The notes under the pieces: generated by a model | Told to the model about the DNA's origin: nothing | Seen by the model: the letters and a program-made list of their open reading frames with translations, nothing else | The model's database searches: none | Made by a program: the position numbers and the translations under genes | Assembly (NCBI GenBank): GCA_024509875.1 | Contig: JAMPIV010012257.1 | Span: forward strand, 310,001 to 374,000 | DNA length: 64,000 nucleotides | Direction: 5' to 3' | From: Oreohelix idahoensis | Lineage: Eukaryota > Mollusca > Gastropoda > Stylommatophora > Oreohelicidae | Shown: positions 59,506-64,000 of the stretch, piece by piece | Layout: each line of letters opens with the position of its first letter | Position numbering within the stretch: the first letter of the stretch is position 1

Positions 59506-60590
59506 GTCTAGACGCTCATGGAATTGTAGCACGCGTCGATCAACACAAAATATACCATGCACAATGTGGTAAGTTCAGGATTGTATCTGTTATGGGAGAA
59601 ACGTTAGTAACGTAATAATTTGGGATGTCTCAATTGGCGAAGGTATATTCTATATCTTACAAACGATTTTAATGTTCTATTCTACAATGTGTTCACACTT
59701 GTTAAATTTTACACCGTTGATGCACGCATCATAGCGTGTTATTCGAACGATGAACGAAATCTCTGCTTTGCTCGAATGGTTGAATCATGAAGCTGATATT
59801 CTCATTCCCAGATATTTTTTTTTTTTTTTTTTTTACAAATATGTGATCTGAATGCACTGTAACCGGAATGATGACGACATTTGTAGTTAGCAATTATTCT
59901 CTAAATTATTTTAGTACACAAGTTATTGATGACGTCATTATCACATAGCCTCTAATTGACATTTTTTAATAAAAGCCTTCCAGACAGTTACAGGAAATAA
60001 TACGAGACCTGAAATCTCTAAAAAGAATTAAATATACCCTCAAATAAAATGTTATACCATTTGCTATCATAGTAACTTGTGTAGTAACTGTGAAGTAAAT
60101 ATGACATAGACATAACTAGTGGACAATCCATCTTAACTAGTGGCTTCGCCAATGAAACAGATTATCTCAAAGGGTATCCGATAGACTGACAAATCAAAGT
60201 AACTTCCCCCAACAGTCTTGGAAACCAGTTTGTATTATATGGACCGCCCAAACCCCTAGCAGAGAGTTGACCGCCCAAATCCCTAGCAGAGAGTTCTCAC
60301 CACGATTTATTTGTAGCTTCATGGAGACTCCAGTGAAGAGAATAATGGCTAATCCGACCCCTGGCCCTATGACACTTTTATTCTCTAAATCAACGGAAAT
60401 GTTTTCAAGGTTCTGAATACAGAACATATTTGGTAGTCAGTATGACCTACTCCTCAGGTGGGTAAAATCTCGATTTAGTATTTCGACCTCAGTATAGTAG
60501 ACAAGAATAAATTGTACACTTGTTCATCAAAAATTGGAGACCTGAAATATGTGAGACTATTTCTTATTGAAGAATGTATGCTACAGGAAC
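59506..60590. other. No gene or element recognised
   Basis: AT-rich sequence with a poly-T run at about 59815-59834. A 34-bp near-duplicate (GACCGCCCAAACCCCTAGCAGAGAG / GACCGCCCAAATCCCTAGCAGAGAG) lies at about 60242-60293. Confidence 0.6.
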
Positions 60591-60640
60591 GAACGAACGA
60601 ACGAACGAACGAACTTTATTTTCAAAGGGTTGAAAATGGA
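60591..60640 (-). mobile_element. 3' end of a LINE-like repeat with (GTTC)n tail
   Basis: Seven or so GAAC units precede TTTATTTTCAAAGGGTTG, the same junction as at 15751-15790. On the minus strand it is a shared 3' terminus followed by a tetranucleotide tail. Confidence 0.55.
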
Positions 60641-62098
60641 GTCGCATTTTAACTACGGTTGTACATCTGGAGGAAATCTAAATAAAAGCTTCATTTATAT
60701 ATTCTACAGACTTTACTTCAATGCAAATAGAATTGTTGATTTTGAATTACTTAAAATTCAGGGATCTCGGAACTATTAAGAGTACTGCCATTACTACCAC
60801 GTGAGCTAATTCCAATTCAAAATCTAAACCGAACCTGGAACCCGTACAAATGGCTCAAGTAAAATAACATCTCTGGAGAAAATCCAGTGAACATAAACTT
60901 GATAGGCCCTATACTACCTAAGTGTGATGATGTCACCATGATACAACGTTAAAATATCTCCAAAATTAACAATGAAATGTAGGGTTAAAAAGAATGCGTA
61001 AGATACTAGGAGACATGCTCGCCCATGCCAGCCTTTCCCACCGCCATTTAAAACTAACGAGTTAGAAGTGCAGACGAAACGTTTACCCTTTGTAAGATGG
61101 GAGAGAACGGAGGACACAAAAAAGGAAAAATATGACTGAACACGTGTTTGAAGTCGAACGGCAAAAAGACGCAAGTGGGGGTGAAAGGAAAAAAATTCAC
61201 GTCCCCGAGTTGACATAAAGTAAGGAAATGGACAAGAAACGGACATTAGCTCTTGATCGAGACAGTCATTTCTTGGGCGTGTTTCGATACTTGGTCTTTA
61301 TTTGAATGCCGCGGCAAAACACATGAGGGAAGGTTTTCGAACAAATTTCAAAAATTAAACTTGAGAAAAAATATGTTTTTTCTTAATACTAGAGTTATGA
61401 AAATAAAACCTAGCTAGTTTGATAGCCCATCTTGAGCAGAGAAATAATATGCTTTCATTTATACAGACGGATAGATAATAAAGAGGATATTGACAAAAGA
61501 CTGTATTGTTCATATCATACAAGCGAATGCACTGTTAACCCAATGTCACTAAAAGTTACCAAAATCTTGGCCTTGAGTCTGCAAACGTAAAAATCGAGCT
61601 GTAATTAAAGAGAGGGAATGTGGTGGAGCATTGTAGCTAAAAATAACTTAGGCAGCAGATTCGTGTAGGAAATGCATGTAAAACCAAGTGTGTTTTTATG
61701 AAAAAACAAGTAGAGACAGACGGACTAACAGACCGTAATACATACTTGACTGAGAATTGACTGAAGTGACTTTTGGTTGAAGATTTGAAAGAAAGGGGGG
61801 GAAGTCGGCGATTGGCCAACGCATTTTATAGTAGCGGGATAGAGAGGTGAAAGTTTGCCATTCGACATAAGTCTGTTCAGAGACGCAGTTTGAATCCATG
61901 ATGGTGTTGATTCCCTAAGAATATAACTATATAGTGGGACGCCATCATACAGCCAGCAGCTCAGCTGAGTTTTGCTAGTAACTTTAACTGTGTTCTCAAT
62001 TCTGAATTCTGGTAAGAATGAACAATATTTATTCTGTATATTTTAATAATTCGAGTGATTGATACTGCCATATTATAAAAATGATTACGACAAGTAAG
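60641..62098. other. No gene or element recognised
   Basis: Short frames only. The stretch ends with GTAAG, the putative left target duplication of the LTR that follows. Confidence 0.5.
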
Positions 62099-63277
62099 TG
62101 TTCGCTCTAGATCCCCAGCCCTAGATCAGGGTCTAGAGACATACATACAAAGAAAATATATAGGCACGCCTAACTGAAACTATGGAAAAGGATCTAGTGT
62201 TGAGATCAGTGGAACATATCACCTATCTTATTTAATAGCAGGAAGCTATTGAACATATCTCAGATGCAATGTAGTCTTGGGGAACTAATACTTTGTGAAA
62301 CCAACTTGGTAGGATGTGCTGTGTGGTCAGAGAGATCTGACCCAGTCTATGTGGTGTTATTGTTGTGTAGTGTTGTGTGCAGAAGTGGTTCAGGAAGTAG
62401 AGTTCTGACACATGACCAATACTTTTGTTTCAGAACTGTGAGTTTCTATTTGGCACCAAAGCGGTGTCAAATGCTGTAGTAATATATACAAGTGTGGACC
62501 AGAGCAGTCTATCATTGTGTCAGAGCAGCCGTATATTGCCCCCAACACGGAGAGGTGGGGCCACAAGACTTTTGTACAGGATCGACGCAGGCGAGATAAG
62601 TTATATCTGGCCTCCTGGACTTTCACCAACGACATTTTCAACTAAATTATCCCTAATTTACCAGTAAATAAAGCCATGACATTGGGGACATTAAACTATA
62701 TATATTTATTTCTAAAGTCAACGGACAATGTTTGGCAGTCATAGACTGGGAGTGATTACACCATCCCAACAGCATATCTAGTAATAAGTTCTCCTGTGAC
62801 TATCTTAATATAATTACTATTAACCAGTCATTTGAAATAATTAATTACACATTTTCCATTTTATTATGTCATATGATTTTGCATTCCATTTATGACTCCA
62901 TAATATTTCTTATGTTCTGACCAACTAAACATTTGGTTCAGAACAAAATAAATTTATCAAAAGATTTAAATTTTAAAACTAAAACAGCCTGAGTTAGTTC
63001 AGTGTGTTATAAAGTTTATTAATATTATTAGACTTAGTAAAGATATGTGTGTGTGTGTGTGTGTGTAATCTACCACAACACATTACATATCAGTACCCTA
63101 GACTTTTAACGTAGCCACATTCATTAGTAAAAAAAAAAGATATGTGTGAGGTCGTAAGTGGTAGTAAGAAGGGCCTTCTGTAATTCACATCTACATTTAT
63201 CTCAGGAGCCTTCACAGCTGACCTCATACATCACACTAGGTAACATCAACCATACAATACCATCAAAATCCACTACA
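62099..63277 (+). mobile_element. Probable solo LTR, same family as 1-278
   Basis: The last 290 bp repeat 1-278. The proposed start TGTTCGCTC and end CCACTACA follow the TG...CA rule. Flanks are GTAAG and CTAAG (62094-62098 and 63278-63282), which differ at one base. AATAAA lies near 62666 and a GT microsatellite at about 63045-63066. The start is inferred only from the duplication. Confidence 0.5.
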
Positions 63278-64000
63278 CTAAGTTAGAATAACGTCGGAAA
63301 TGCTTCCTATTCTGTCCTTTATTCTTTCAACGGAGAATAGCTCCTAAATTACTGGTCACAAATATACAGTGGCACAACACCAGCTTCTTACTTGGTGTGT
63401 CAATGTTACACGCAACTCTTACTTATACAAATACCGTACACCTATCATTCTATTCCGATCTTCTCTAATACCTTTCGACGAAATATTCGTTTATATGAAA
63501 AGAAAGATAAAATAAATAAAACAGAACCGCAACCAGTTTTCCAAATACTATCTGTGTGATTACGGGCACAGCACAATGCGTGACTATACTTCATGTTTTT
63601 TTTTTTCCTTTTAAACAAAGTGTTCACGTAAGTGCACACTACAGTAATTATACTTTATATCTTTTTTTTTCTTTTGCAAAACATTGCAAGTTGAACGCAC
63701 AATGTCTGAACTTTGAATGTATGTCAAGAAAATAAAAGAGAGAATAGTCACCAGAAGATAAAATAGAAGGAGTAGAGTAAGAAGAACAGAAAACGACAAA
63801 GCAGAACTAGGAAGAAAAATGAAGAGAGAGAAGACTACGTAGAAGGAAATAGATGAAAGAAGAAATACACACAAAAACTGCTTGGAAAAAATAAATTAAA
63901 AAAGTAGAAGAAAACAACAAAGAACAGAGTAAAGAAGAGGAATTAAATAAAAAAGAAGACAAGGAATTTAAAGACATAAAGAAATGAGAAAATGAAGAAG
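63278..64000. other. No gene recognised; purine-rich end
   Basis: From about 63715 to the window end the plus strand is dominated by A and G (GAAGAAA-type text) without a clear period. No coding region is supported. Confidence 0.6.

Overview
The window is eukaryotic, AT-rich, intergenic DNA made almost entirely of transposable elements and simple repeats. I recognise no host protein-coding gene, rRNA gene or stand-alone tRNA gene. Long LTR retrotransposons with a SCAN-like Gag, RTE-type LINEs, hAT DNA transposons and several tRNA-derived SINEs point to an animal, probably an invertebrate. The sequence alone does not settle the phylum.

Layout. 1-2.7 kb: an LTR end cut by the window edge, a LINE endonuclease fragment, a 23-bp tandem array and a hAT-type MITE. 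2953-5876: a complete hAT transposon with terminal inverted repeats, an 8-bp target duplication and a 676-codon transposase. 6-20 kb: old LINE tails, SINEs, tandem repeats and unrecognised DNA. 20267-36270: an LTR-internal-LTR-internal-LTR array of one Ty3/gypsy-type family, bounded by a single 5-bp duplication (CACGG). 38553-55056: a full-length RTE-type LINE split by three later insertions: a reverse-strand LINE (39599-41546), an 8.9-kb LTR retrotransposon (41698-50644) and a reverse-strand solo LTR of the array family (52467-54885). Each has its own target duplication, and the LINE frame is continuous across all three sites. 55-64 kb: SINEs, two hAT-like MITE remnants, another decayed LINE and an LTR of the family seen at position 1.

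The most interesting system is the LTR retrotransposons. In the array copies the integrase C-terminal (GPY/F) tail runs in one frame directly into reverse transcriptase. This is the copia-like domain order within gypsy-like domains that defines Gmr1-type elements, and the SCAN-like Gag agrees. The second element (41698-50644) keeps an uninterrupted 998-codon Gag-protease-integrase ORF with all catalytic residues visible, yet has no reverse transcriptase or RNase H. Its LTRs are almost identical and its target duplication is perfect. It therefore looks like a recently mobile element whose reverse transcriptase came from another copy.

The array is also a small natural experiment. Its three LTRs share one insertion event but carry different later changes: a SINE only in LTR2, a 398-bp insertion only in LTR3, and a TA microsatellite of very different size at the same site in each.
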